Positions 1 to 5,655 of a stretch of DNA of 8,465 nt are shown here, one piece after another. Numbering within the stretch: the first letter of the stretch is position 1; every line of letters begins with the position of its first letter. Both the position numbers and the translations under genes were made by a program. The notes beneath the pieces were generated by a model. The model was given only the letters and a program-made list of their open reading frames with translations, was not told the DNA's origin and made no database searches. This stretch comes from Blastocatellia bacterium (GTDB taxonomy: Bacteria > Acidobacteriota > Blastocatellia > Pyrinomonadales > Pyrinomonadaceae): NCBI GenBank assembly GCA_003175865.1, contig PSRF01000019.1, positions 1-8,465 of the forward strand. Reading direction: 5' to 3'.

Positions 1-777
1 TATCAGATTCATGCCAACACAGTCAGTGCCGCTTATCGTGAACTTGCACGTCGTGGCTGGGTTGAATTTCGCAAAGGTAGCGGTGTTTACGTCAGCGCTC
101 GCGATCGAAATGATAATGATGGACTATTGCAGTTGGACCAACAGGTCGCGCGATTTTTTAAAACAACACGTGCCCAGGGATATTCACTAGCGGATCTTCA
201 AACAGCAATTCAGCGCGCCCTTTCTGTTCAACCGCCAGACCATTTCGTGCTGATTGAACCTGACCCCGAACTGCGATCAATCCTGGTCGCCGAGATTAGC
301 TGCGCAACAAGAGTCAAAGTACGTGGAATCAGCACGGACGAGTTGAGTGATGTGAGTGTGCTAACTGGCGCAGTTCCACTTGTTTTGTTTGGTCATGCTG
401 AATCGGTGCGTAACACACTTGCGTCACAAGGTGATCTTCTGGTGCTTCATTCGGCTTCAGTTATGGAAAGGATGTCGGGTCAGACAAGGCCGCCTGCCGA
501 TGCCTTGGTTGCGATTGTGTCGCGCTGGCCGGAATTCCTGAAGGCGGCCCGGACGATGCTTCTCGCAGCTGGTCTTGATGGCGACGCGTTAAGTTTTCGC
601 GATGCTCGTGTGCGTGGTTGGGAGAAGGGAATTCGTTCCGCAGCGTTTGTGATTACTGACTCTCTGATGGCGTCACAGATACCAGCGGGCTGTGAAAAAA
701 AGGTATTCCGTGTGATCGCAGAATCATCGCTGAAAGAAATTGCTGATTATGCTGAGAGGTATTTGGCTGAAGATTAA
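1..777 (+). CDS. GntR-family transcriptional regulator, 5' end outside the window
   Basis: The frame is open from base 1 to a TAA at 775-777, giving 258 residues of a protein whose start lies upstream. Residues 1-34 are the second half of a winged-helix DNA-binding domain of the GntR type: the recognition-helix pattern NTVSAAYRELARRGW is followed by the wing sequence RKGSGVYVS. A helical segment (about residues 43-72, with LADLQTAIQRAL) resembles the short C-terminal extension of YtrA-like GntR proteins. The remaining ~180 residues start with a hydrophobic strand and an acidic loop (FVLIEPDPELR) and appear to be an alpha/beta domain; I do not recognise it as FadR, HutC or aminotransferase type. 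It probably binds DNA as a dimer; effector and targets cannot be told. It is the only plus-strand gene and converges with the cytochrome gene. A TTG at 127 is an internal codon, not the start. Confidence 0.85.
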   Translation, partial: YQIHANTVSAAYRELARRGWVEFRKGSGVYVSARDRNDNDGLLQLDQQVARFFKTTRAQGYSLADLQTAIQRALSVQPPDHFVLIEPDPELRSILVAEISCATRVKVRGISTDELSDVSVLTGAVPLVLFGHAESVRNTLASQGDLLVLHSASVMERMSGQTRPPADALVAIVSRWPEFLKAARTMLLAAGLDGDALSFRDARVRGWEKGIRSAAFVITDSLMASQIPAGCEKKVFRVIAESSLKEIADYAERYLAED

Positions 778-968
778 TTTATTAGCAGTAAACAAGAATG
801 CCATTGCCTTGAGCAGTGGTCCCTCACGCTCGTCGCTACAAGATTCAATCTATCTGGATGCGACGGGCTTGTCATGTAGTGCGGTATCACTAATGGCCGA
901 CAACGCGAAACTCCATCGGAGAAGCCGACGGCATCTTTGACTGAGTGACTTTTGTAGCATCGAACGTG

Positions 969-990
969 AAAAACACTGCACAAGGCAGTG
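969..990 (-). terminator. Intrinsic terminator after the cytochrome c gene
   Basis: Read on the minus strand, a perfect 6-bp stem CACTGC/GCAGTG with a 5-nt loop is followed at once by TTTTT (AAAAA at 969-973 on the plus strand). It begins 8 nt after the cytochrome stop codon. The stem is short, so termination may be incomplete, but position and architecture fit a rho-independent terminator closing the minus-strand gene cluster. Confidence 0.72.
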
Positions 991-998
991 GCATACAC

Positions 999-1514
999 CT
1001 ACTCCTTGTCCTTCGCTAACGTGCGGATGTAATTAACGACCTGCCAGCGTTCTTCTTCCGTCATTCGTTTCTCCCCCGCCGGCATAATTCCTGTTATCCC
1101 TTTGGAGATCTTCCAAAACAACTCGCCATCCGTCATCGAAGTCATTCGCTCTTTGTTTGAAATGTCTGCTGGTTTCCTTCGCAGACGTGGGAGATTTTCT
1201 TGATTCCCTGCGCCAGTGTCACCATGACAGAACACACAGTTACCTTTGTCCCTTGCAAAGTACAACTCCTTACCCTTAGCGATTGATTCCGGCGCGAAAG
1301 CCACGGGATTGCGAGTCTTGTCGGCATCCTCCGGCAATTCCCATGTGTTCTTGGAAAAATCCTGTGGTGGTGCTGCCGTGGTAGGTGCCGGAATCTCCCT
1401 TGTGTTCTGACGGTTTGTGCTTGTTGGAGTGCGATTTGAATTTTGTGCAGCCGACGTGATCGCAATCAAGAACGCACCGATCAAAGAAAGTGCAAGAATC
1501 AGAAACAGTTTCAT
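999..1514 (-). CDS. Secreted mono-heme c-type cytochrome
   Basis: The product has 171 residues. A signal peptide covers about residues 1-23 (Lys2, a hydrophobic core, cleavage near SAA/Q). Residues 24-70 form a Thr/Pro/Asn-rich, probably flexible linker. The class I cytochrome c domain then runs to the end. It carries the heme-binding motif CVFCH (Cys93, Cys96, His97), and Met144 in GIMPAG is the likely sixth iron ligand. The ending, EERWQVVNYIRTLA, is the usual last helix of Cytochrome_CBB3-like domains. It should transfer electrons in the periplasm; its partners are not encoded here. The ATG start is supported by AGGAGT at 1523-1528, 8 nt upstream. It lies 52 nt after the stop of the upstream secreted-protein gene with no terminator between, so co-transcription is likely. 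The terminator at 969-990 follows it. Confidence 0.92.
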   Translation of the reverse strand: MKLFLILALSLIGAFLIAITSAAQNSNRTPTSTNRQNTREIPAPTTAAPPQDFSKNTWELPEDADKTRNPVAFAPESIAKGKELYFARDKGNCVFCHGDTGAGNQENLPRLRRKPADISNKERMTSMTDGELFWKISKGITGIMPAGEKRMTEEERWQVVNYIRTLAKDKE

Positions 1515-1566
1515 TATGCCTTACTCCTGAGTTAGTAGTTACTGGCCCATTGAAAACGAGGTTGTG

Positions 1567-2613
1567 TCATTTTCGACGCCGCTTCCTGACCGGTTTCCTC
1601 GCTGGCTGTGTGGTCGCCGGTTTCGTGCTGCTTTCACTTTTCTTGCGAATAAACTCGGCAACAGTCTTTTCGGGTATGCTGGCTTGTAACACAACTTCAC
1701 TCTCTTTAGCCACCAGCGTCAGGGTCTTTAAGACCGCTTGAGAATCTTTATCAGGAACAGAGTCAACCGCCTGCTCCATCACTGCGGATAAAAGACTGTT
1801 GATGATCTTCGCGGTGTCAGGATTGTCAGCATTCATCGCGCCTCGCACAATGAAGTTGTTTCCTTCCATTGTCACGCCTGCATAAAAATTTCCAAAGCTA
1901 GTCACGCAACGAGGATCCCTTGTAGTTGTTTCGGTGCCGTTGAGACCGAAGCTTTTTGCAAACGTCGCCAACGGCGAGCCGGCCGCGCTGATCAGTGCAT
2001 TTGGATCGCGAAGCAACGAATTCACTGAAGCGACATTGATCCGGTTGGTACCATCGGCCGCATCCAGGGCTGCCTTCACATAACTCACGTTACCAATCAC
2101 CAATGAATTGATGCTCAACGGCGCAATGGCAAGTTCGGTGTAAGGCTTAAGCATCGAATTCTTTTCCGCAGCAGCGATCAGCGGATCGATCTTCACGAGT
2201 GAGATCGACTTGGTCCCATATTTTTCGTCACGCAGTCGGTCTTGCAAATACAGCCTCGCGAGAGTGAGTAGCGACTCAGAACTAAAATCGCCACTCAGTA
2301 CCGCCATTACGTCAGGTGCGACAAAACTCAAATCGCCTGACGGTTTGTGGAATCGAACTGCCAGAACGAGTGTGTCAACGCTCGTAGGATCAATGCCAAT
2401 AGCTTTCTTAATGTCGGCGAATTGTTCGCGCATCTTATTGACATCCGCAGGCGTCATGACTTTAGGTGCAGCGTCCTTGAGAATTCTTTGCGGACTGACG
2501 TAGATGAGCGTGTCTGCCTCGGGAAGATTGACTAGATTGTTAACGGCAGTTTGAGCTGCGGCTGTCGCGGCGCAGATCAAAAGAAGATGCACGCAGAATA
2601 GTTTCTTGAGCAC
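1567..2613 (-). CDS. Secreted protein of unknown function with a basic C-terminal tail
   Basis: The product has 348 residues. Residues 1-20 are a clear signal peptide (two Lys, a hydrophobic core, then ATAAA/Q). I do not recognise a named family. The mature part looks globular and alpha/beta, with phrases such as ADTLIYVSPQRILKDAAP and IDPTSVDTLVLAVRF near the N-terminus. This recalls large DUF3352-like secreted proteins of Acidobacteria and Planctomycetes, but that is only an impression. There are no obvious catalytic motifs, transmembrane helices or metal-binding clusters. The last 26 residues are low-complexity Ser/Thr/Pro/Lys ending in RKPVRKRRRK, a tail that could bind nucleic acid or acidic surface polymers (inference). 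The start is GTG, fixed by an excellent Shine-Dalgarno at 2621-2626. It starts 64 nt after the cupin stop and is followed after 52 nt by the cytochrome gene. Confidence 0.85.
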   Translation of the reverse strand: MLKKLFCVHLLLICAATAAAQTAVNNLVNLPEADTLIYVSPQRILKDAAPKVMTPADVNKMREQFADIKKAIGIDPTSVDTLVLAVRFHKPSGDLSFVAPDVMAVLSGDFSSESLLTLARLYLQDRLRDEKYGTKSISLVKIDPLIAAAEKNSMLKPYTELAIAPLSINSLVIGNVSYVKAALDAADGTNRINVASVNSLLRDPNALISAAGSPLATFAKSFGLNGTETTTRDPRCVTSFGNFYAGVTMEGNNFIVRGAMNADNPDTAKIINSLLSAVMEQAVDSVPDKDSQAVLKTLTLVAKESEVVLQASIPEKTVAEFIRKKSESSTKPATTQPARKPVRKRRRK

Positions 2614-2620
2614 AGAGAAT

Positions 2621-2626
2621 CCTCCT
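2621..2626 (-). promoter_or_regulatory. Shine-Dalgarno that fixes a GTG start
   Basis: On the minus strand this reads AGGAGG, a perfect anti-Shine-Dalgarno match, 7 nt before the GTG at 2611-2613. It is the reason for choosing that GTG as the start of the secreted-protein gene; the signal peptide begins immediately after it. Confidence 0.85.
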
Positions 2627-2677
2627 GCGGCAATAGTTGCACAAAGAGGGATTATTGAAAATGGAAATCCTCGGGGG

Positions 2678-3052
2678 TCAGATTCTCGACAGATTGCGGC
2701 GTGTAAATTCGTTTTCGACGGAACCAGTATTCAAGGTAGTCGCTGGTTCAAAAAGCAGCACGTGACACTCTTCTTCGGCAAATGGTCGGTGCTCGGCCAT
2801 ACGTGGGACTATCACCATCTCTCCAGTTTCAATCCAGACCGCCTTCTCATTTGACTCGTCGTCCTGGTAATCCATTCGGAATCGGCCGCGGACCACGAAG
2901 AAGAGCTCGTCCTCGTTTTCGTGATGGTGCCAGGTAAACGGTCCCTTAAACTTCACGAGTTTCACATACTGACCATTAAGTTCACCGACGATATGTGGAT
3001 CCCAATAATCACGAACGCGGGTTAGTTTGTCTTGCAGATTGATCTTTTCCAT
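2678..3052 (-). CDS. Small single-domain cupin protein
   Basis: The product has 124 residues, has no signal peptide and is presumably cytoplasmic. It is one cupin_2 beta-barrel. Cupin motif 1 is WHHHENEDELFFVVRG, with metal ligands His42, His44 and Glu49 and the closing Gly56. Cupin motif 2 is GEMVIVPRMAEHRP, with His88 as the fourth ligand. All four usual metal ligands are present, so it should bind a divalent metal. The family includes small isomerase, dioxygenase and sugar-binding proteins as well as many of unknown role, and the substrate cannot be assigned. It resembles the short YdbB-like cupins. ATG start with a GGGGAG Shine-Dalgarno at 3057-3062, spaced only 4 nt. It sits between the nuclease (163 nt upstream, separated by an inverted-repeat element) and the secreted-protein gene (64 nt downstream). 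Confidence 0.9.
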   Translation of the reverse strand: MEKINLQDKLTRVRDYWDPHIVGELNGQYVKLVKFKGPFTWHHHENEDELFFVVRGRFRMDYQDDESNEKAVWIETGEMVIVPRMAEHRPFAEEECHVLLFEPATTLNTGSVENEFTRRNLSRI

Positions 3053-3071
3053 AGTGCTCCCCTTTTTCAGA

Positions 3072-3099
3072 ACTGAGTGCTGAGTACTGAGTTCTGAGT
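3072..3099. repeat. Four tandem copies of the heptamer NCTGAGT
   Basis: Four 7-bp units follow without gaps: ACTGAGT, GCTGAGT, ACTGAGT and TCTGAGT. Only the first base of each unit varies. Two related octamers TTCAGAGT follow at 3105-3112 and 3116-3123. The array forms the outer part of the left arm of the inverted-repeat element at 3073-3209. Confidence 0.9.
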
Positions 3100-3209
3100 A
3101 AAAGTTCAGAGTAAATTCAGAGTTTAAGCTTTAGCTTGTGCTAGCTAGCGTAGTCCTTAGAATGCGAACGGACAAGCTGAAGCTTGACTCTGAACGACTC
3201 AGCACTCAG
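3073..3209. repeat. Imperfect inverted-repeat (palindromic) intergenic element
   Basis: Nearly the whole gap between the nuclease and cupin genes is a nested inverted repeat. The outer arms are 13 bp and perfect (3073-3085 against 3197-3209). The middle arms TTCAGAGT/ACTCTGAA (3105-3112 or 3116-3123 against 3187-3194) are perfect over 8 bp. The inner arms (3126-3139 against 3172-3185) match at 13 of 14 positions. The left arm is longer because it holds extra heptamer units. About 32 bp of unpaired centre (3140-3171) contains the small palindrome GCTAGCTAGC. There is no ORF and no transposase, so it resembles a MITE-like or REP-like element moved by a protein encoded elsewhere. If transcribed with the flanking genes it would fold into a long hairpin between them. 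Confidence 0.85.
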
Positions 3210-3215
3210 AAGTGA

Positions 3216-4214
3216 TCATTTGAATATTTCGTCGAGCAATGCTGCCAATCGATATCCACCCTTTGCCAACTGAGTACCGACAACAGGAGTATTTGTCTGA
3301 TCATAGTTCTCGTCGCGCGTGATTTCGTACGCAAACTTTCCTTTGTTCTTGCCTTTCTTCAACTTGAACTTCCTGACAATCACTACCGAGTTGTACGAGT
3401 GATCGCGCGACTGGTGTAATGAATCCGTCGCCCACTGTGCTGCCCAGGTGGTGATTGGGCCTTGCGGATCCCAATCTGGCTGCGGCGTAATCGTTGTTTT
3501 TAGTAATTGGGCGAATGCTGCGATGGTGTTTGTATTACTCGAATCCATCATGAGGTGAACGAGATCTCCGTCCCAGAAAGAATGAAGATTCTTTTCGGTG
3601 GTTTTATCGATAATAAGCACATTGCCACCCACGTCTTTCTTGATGCCATCATTGATCTGCGATGGATCGCTAACAATTAAGATTGTATTGCCGGGTCCAT
3701 GCTCATTGATGTAACCCGATGCGACGTGCATCGGTTGATGCAGATCGCCAACAAAATGGACCAGCAGTCGCAGCGCATTGCGCTTGCTTAGTGGATGGCC
3801 GGGCACGCTTTGACCCTGCAGCGTTGTGATGCAGACATTGATCATGTGGACCACATCGGTAAGCGTTGTGAATCCGTTACAAGTGTCGTAGCGGTTACAG
3901 CCAAGTGGTAGATCATCAAAGTGCCAACTAGCGTTATTGCCGTTATGAACTTTGTCTTTAAGGAACGCTCTTGTGTCTTTATCAGGGTCGCTCTGGCCCA
4001 TTCGATCTTTGACCGTGTCAGCCCAGGTTGAAATGCTCGCAAGGGTCTCGCCTGACTTCAAGATCGCTGCGATCTTCTGTTGTGTTGTCTGATTGATTCG
4101 AAGGGACGCGATTTGACCAACTGTCTTGTGCCCGTCAGGTCCCCACGCGAAGGCGGTACTGAGGGAAGACAAACTAATGACAATGCTGAGTAGAATGGAG
4201 GTGAGTTTTCTCAT
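3216..4214 (-). CDS. Secreted S1/P1-family zinc nuclease
   Basis: The product has 332 residues. Residues 1-23 are a signal peptide ending FA-FA/W. Cleavage would expose Trp24 as the mature N-terminus, and in P1 nuclease the N-terminal Trp is itself a zinc ligand. All nine expected trinuclear-zinc ligands can be placed: Trp24, His29, Asp66, His98, His153, Asp157, His163, His211 and Asp215, in the motifs WGPDGH, WADTVKD, WHFDD, HFVGDLHQPMHV and NLHSFWD. The family hydrolyses single-stranded DNA and RNA and 3'-nucleotides in the periplasm or outside the cell, so a role in nutrient or phosphate scavenging is likely (family knowledge). Cys106 and Cys112 could form a disulfide. An insertion rich in Lys (KFKLKKGKNKGKF) lies near the C-terminus. 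ATG start with AAGGA at 4222-4226, 7 nt upstream. It follows the pilin-like gene after 84 nt. Confidence 0.93.
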   Translation of the reverse strand: MRKLTSILLSIVISLSSLSTAFAWGPDGHKTVGQIASLRINQTTQQKIAAILKSGETLASISTWADTVKDRMGQSDPDKDTRAFLKDKVHNGNNASWHFDDLPLGCNRYDTCNGFTTLTDVVHMINVCITTLQGQSVPGHPLSKRNALRLLVHFVGDLHQPMHVASGYINEHGPGNTILIVSDPSQINDGIKKDVGGNVLIIDKTTEKNLHSFWDGDLVHLMMDSSNTNTIAAFAQLLKTTITPQPDWDPQGPITTWAAQWATDSLHQSRDHSYNSVVIVRKFKLKKGKNKGKFAYEITRDENYDQTNTPVVGTQLAKGGYRLAALLDEIFK

Positions 4215-4298
4215 CGGGCTTTCCTTTGGTGTCGACTGACAGATATCGCCAATCGTGTGGGAACATTGCGAGGTGGATTTGAAACTGTTCGCGAGGAG

Positions 4299-4733
4299 TT
4301 ATTGCACGATTCTGTCTGCTGCGGTAGCAGATTGTGTGTCGTTCACATGGATCAAGTTTGAAGTTGAGTCGATATAAAAATGACGGCCGGCCCGATCACC
4401 GATTTGGTCGGGATCGGCGTTACAGCTGTAAGATGCCTCGCCTCCGCCCTCATCTTTAGTCGTAAGTTTTAATTGCAGAACATAGTCGCGGACTGGTTTG
4501 TCTCCTGCAAATCTCGAATCGAGAAACCCGCCTTCTGTTAATTGTTTCAGCGTGGCGTAGTCACCACCATTGCTAACACTATAGGTTCGTTCAGCCAAGG
4601 CGATCGTCCGCAATGCACTTATGGCGACTGTATCGTCGGCTCGTGCCATACTTTGCTGTAAGCCGGTCGAATAGGTTTGGCATGAGGTAAATGTGATGAG
4701 TAACAGAAGTATGAAGACGATTCTGACGGTCAC
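4299..4733 (-). CDS. Predicted lipoprotein with a pilin-like C-terminal domain
   Basis: The product has 144 residues. Residues 1-17 are a short hydrophobic leader ending FTSC, so Cys18 may be lipidated; the lipobox is imperfect, with Phe at -3. The mature part resembles the soluble portion of acidobacterial type IV pilins and pseudopilins: residues 33-52 (DDTVAISALRTIALAERTYS) match the conserved helix region, then DYATLKQLTEGGFLD. The ending has GRHFYIDSTSNLIHVN followed by an SATAAD tail, the usual last strands of such pilins. The prepilin-peptidase site and GFTLIE-type helix expected at the N-terminus are absent. It would therefore be anchored by lipid rather than assembled in a pilus. Function is unknown. 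The start is GTG, supported by AGGAG at 4739-4743. A good promoter lies upstream, and the nuclease gene follows after 84 nt. Confidence 0.8.
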   Translation of the reverse strand: MTVRIVFILLLLITFTSCQTYSTGLQQSMARADDTVAISALRTIALAERTYSVSNGGDYATLKQLTEGGFLDSRFAGDKPVRDYVLQLKLTTKDEGGGEASYSCNADPDQIGDRAGRHFYIDSTSNLIHVNDTQSATAADRIVQ

Positions 4734-4738
4734 GGTGA

Positions 4739-4744
4739 CTCCTT
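4739..4744 (-). promoter_or_regulatory. Shine-Dalgarno supporting a GTG start
   Basis: On the minus strand this reads AAGGAG, within AAAGGAGT, 5 nt before the GTG at 4731-4733. It supports the GTG as the start of the pilin-like lipoprotein; no other start codon precedes the hydrophobic leader at a suitable distance. Confidence 0.7.
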
Positions 4745-4804
4745 TGCAGGTAGGATTAAGCTAACGTGATTCCGTTGATCTCGATCTGATACAGCCCCGC
4801 GATC

Positions 4805-4832
4805 ATTATGCGCCGTCACTAACTGGAGTCAA
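4805..4832 (-). promoter_or_regulatory. Sigma70-like promoter of the pilin-like/nuclease cluster
   Basis: On the minus strand TTGACT (4827-4832; 5 of 6 to the -35 consensus) and CATAAT (4805-4810; 5 of 6 to the -10 consensus) are separated by 16 bp. An A-tract (AAAAAAA) lies just upstream of the -35 and could act as an UP element. Transcription would start near 4798, giving a leader of about 65 nt before the GTG at 4733. This is the best promoter match I found in the window; activity is inferred. Confidence 0.6.
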
Positions 4833-4885
4833 CAGGTTTTTTTCAACTGAATTTGGAGAATCCGGAGCCGTAGCGACAGGTAGTC

Positions 4886-4926
4886 AGCACTCAACTCCGA
4901 TGTCTGGTCTTCATTTGTTGAGTGCT
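4886..4926. repeat. Inverted repeat downstream of tag
   Basis: A perfect 10-bp inverted repeat, AGCACTCAAC (4886-4895) and GTTGAGTGCT (4917-4926), encloses 21 nt. No T-tract follows on either strand, so a plain intrinsic terminator is unlikely, though a hairpin in the tag transcript is possible. The arm wording (CAGCACTCA, TGAGTGCT) resembles the arms of the element at 3073-3209, which suggests a related repeat family. Confidence 0.75.
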
Positions 4927-4938
4927 AACAACGGCAAC

Positions 4939-4953
4939 GACAAGCTGAAGCTT
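4939..4953 (+). repeat. 15-bp dispersed repeat, second copy at 3171-3185
   Basis: GACAAGCTGAAGCTT occurs identically and in the same orientation at 3171-3185, inside the inverted-repeat element between the nuclease and cupin genes. This copy runs up to the tag gene: its last two bases supply the final AA of the tag stop codon on the minus strand. Together with the inverted repeat at 4886-4926 it may be a decayed or alternative form of the same element. Confidence 0.85.
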
Positions 4954-5515
4954 ATCGGACATTAACTTCACAATAGCGGAAGCAGCTCAAGTTGTGATCA
5001 TTGACCATGCCGACCGCTTGCATGAATGAGTAGCAAATCGTTGAGCCGACAAATCTGAAACCACGTTTTGAGAGATCTTTGCTGAGTCGATCAGAGATCG
5101 CAGTTTTTACCGGCACCGGCTGTCCTCGTTTTCGTTTTAGCGGCTTGCCACCGACAAAACTCCAAACGTAGTTATCGAAACTGCCAAACTCTTGCTGAAC
5201 TTCGAGGAAGGCCAGGGCATTGCTGATAGCTGCATTGACTTTGAGGCGATTACGGATGATGCCTTCGTTTTTTAAGAGTCGTTCGACACTTTGTTTGTTG
5301 TACCTGGCGATCTTTCCGGGATCAAAATGATCGAACGCATCGCGATAGTTGTTACGTTTGCGCAGGATTGTTTCCCAACTCAAGCCTGCCTGCGCACCCT
5401 CGAGAATTAGAAACTCAAACAGGCCGATGTCGTCGTGAAGAGGCACTCCCCATTCGCGGTCGTGGTATTCGATTGATAGGGGAGTCTTGGCCCAGTCACA
5501 GCGGGTGATTGTCAT
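4952..5515 (-). CDS. tag: DNA-3-methyladenine glycosylase I
   Basis: The product has 187 residues, the same length as E. coli Tag, and aligns with it almost end to end. It removes 3-methyladenine from alkylated DNA in base-excision repair, in the cytoplasm. Visible family landmarks are RCDWA near the N-terminus, YHDREWGVP, LEGAQAGLSWETIL (Glu39 matches E. coli Glu38, Trp47 matches Trp46) and FVGSTICYSFMQAVGMVNDH. The four zinc ligands are present: Cys6, His18, His174 and Cys178. The ATG at 5513-5515 is the only sensible start, since the family begins just before RCDW, yet no clear Shine-Dalgarno precedes it. The start codon lies inside one arm of an inverted repeat (5511-5603), and the stop codon touches another repeat (4939-4953). 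It has no evident operon partner; the kinase gene upstream is separated by 140 nt. Confidence 0.96.
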   Translation of the reverse strand: MTITRCDWAKTPLSIEYHDREWGVPLHDDIGLFEFLILEGAQAGLSWETILRKRNNYRDAFDHFDPGKIARYNKQSVERLLKNEGIIRNRLKVNAAISNALAFLEVQQEFGSFDNYVWSFVGGKPLKRKRGQPVPVKTAISDRLSKDLSKRGFRFVGSTICYSFMQAVGMVNDHNLSCFRYCEVNVR

Positions 5516-5603
5516 TTGTCAGTTGTCCGTGATCAATAGAGATGGGTCGTACAAGTCCTACACGTCCAATATAACAACGTGCCACGGACAACTGACAACT
5601 GAC
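5511..5603. repeat. Inverted-repeat element spanning the tag start
   Basis: Arms of 21 bp (5511-5531 and 5583-5603) match at 20 of 21 positions; the inner 16 bp (5516-5531 against 5583-5598) are perfect. They enclose 51 nt that contain two adjacent near-identical 9-mers, TACAAGTCC (5550-5558) and TACACGTCC (5559-5567). Each arm itself contains an imperfect repeat of GTCAGTT. There is no ORF inside. The left arm includes the tag start codon, so the tag leader RNA would fold into a strong hairpin covering the initiation region. Confidence 0.88.
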
Positions 5604-5655
5604 TACGAAGAAGATAGACTTCGTGGGGGTAATCTAAGATCTAAGAATAAAGATC

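Noticed and set aside
913..931. A hairpin CCATCGG/CCGACGG that could terminate the plus-strand regulator gene.
   Set aside because: One stem pair is mismatched, no T-tract follows, and it is more than 130 nt past the stop codon.
774..998. The gap between the regulator and the cytochrome gene, with a 74-codon minus-strand frame and a 66-codon plus-strand frame.
   Set aside because: Neither frame has a Shine-Dalgarno or protein-like composition, and both overlap gene ends or the terminator. Apart from the terminator I see nothing functional there.
1490..1741. An 83-codon plus-strand reading frame with a hydrophobic stretch, possibly a small membrane protein.
   Set aside because: It is antisense to the cytochrome signal-peptide region and the secreted-protein tail; the hydrophobic stretch is the complement of the Lys/Arg/Pro/Thr-rich tail codons.
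3072..3123. Short tandem repeats resembling the start of a CRISPR array.
   Set aside because: The units are 7-8 bp without spacers of uniform length, and there are no cas genes; they are part of the inverted-repeat element.
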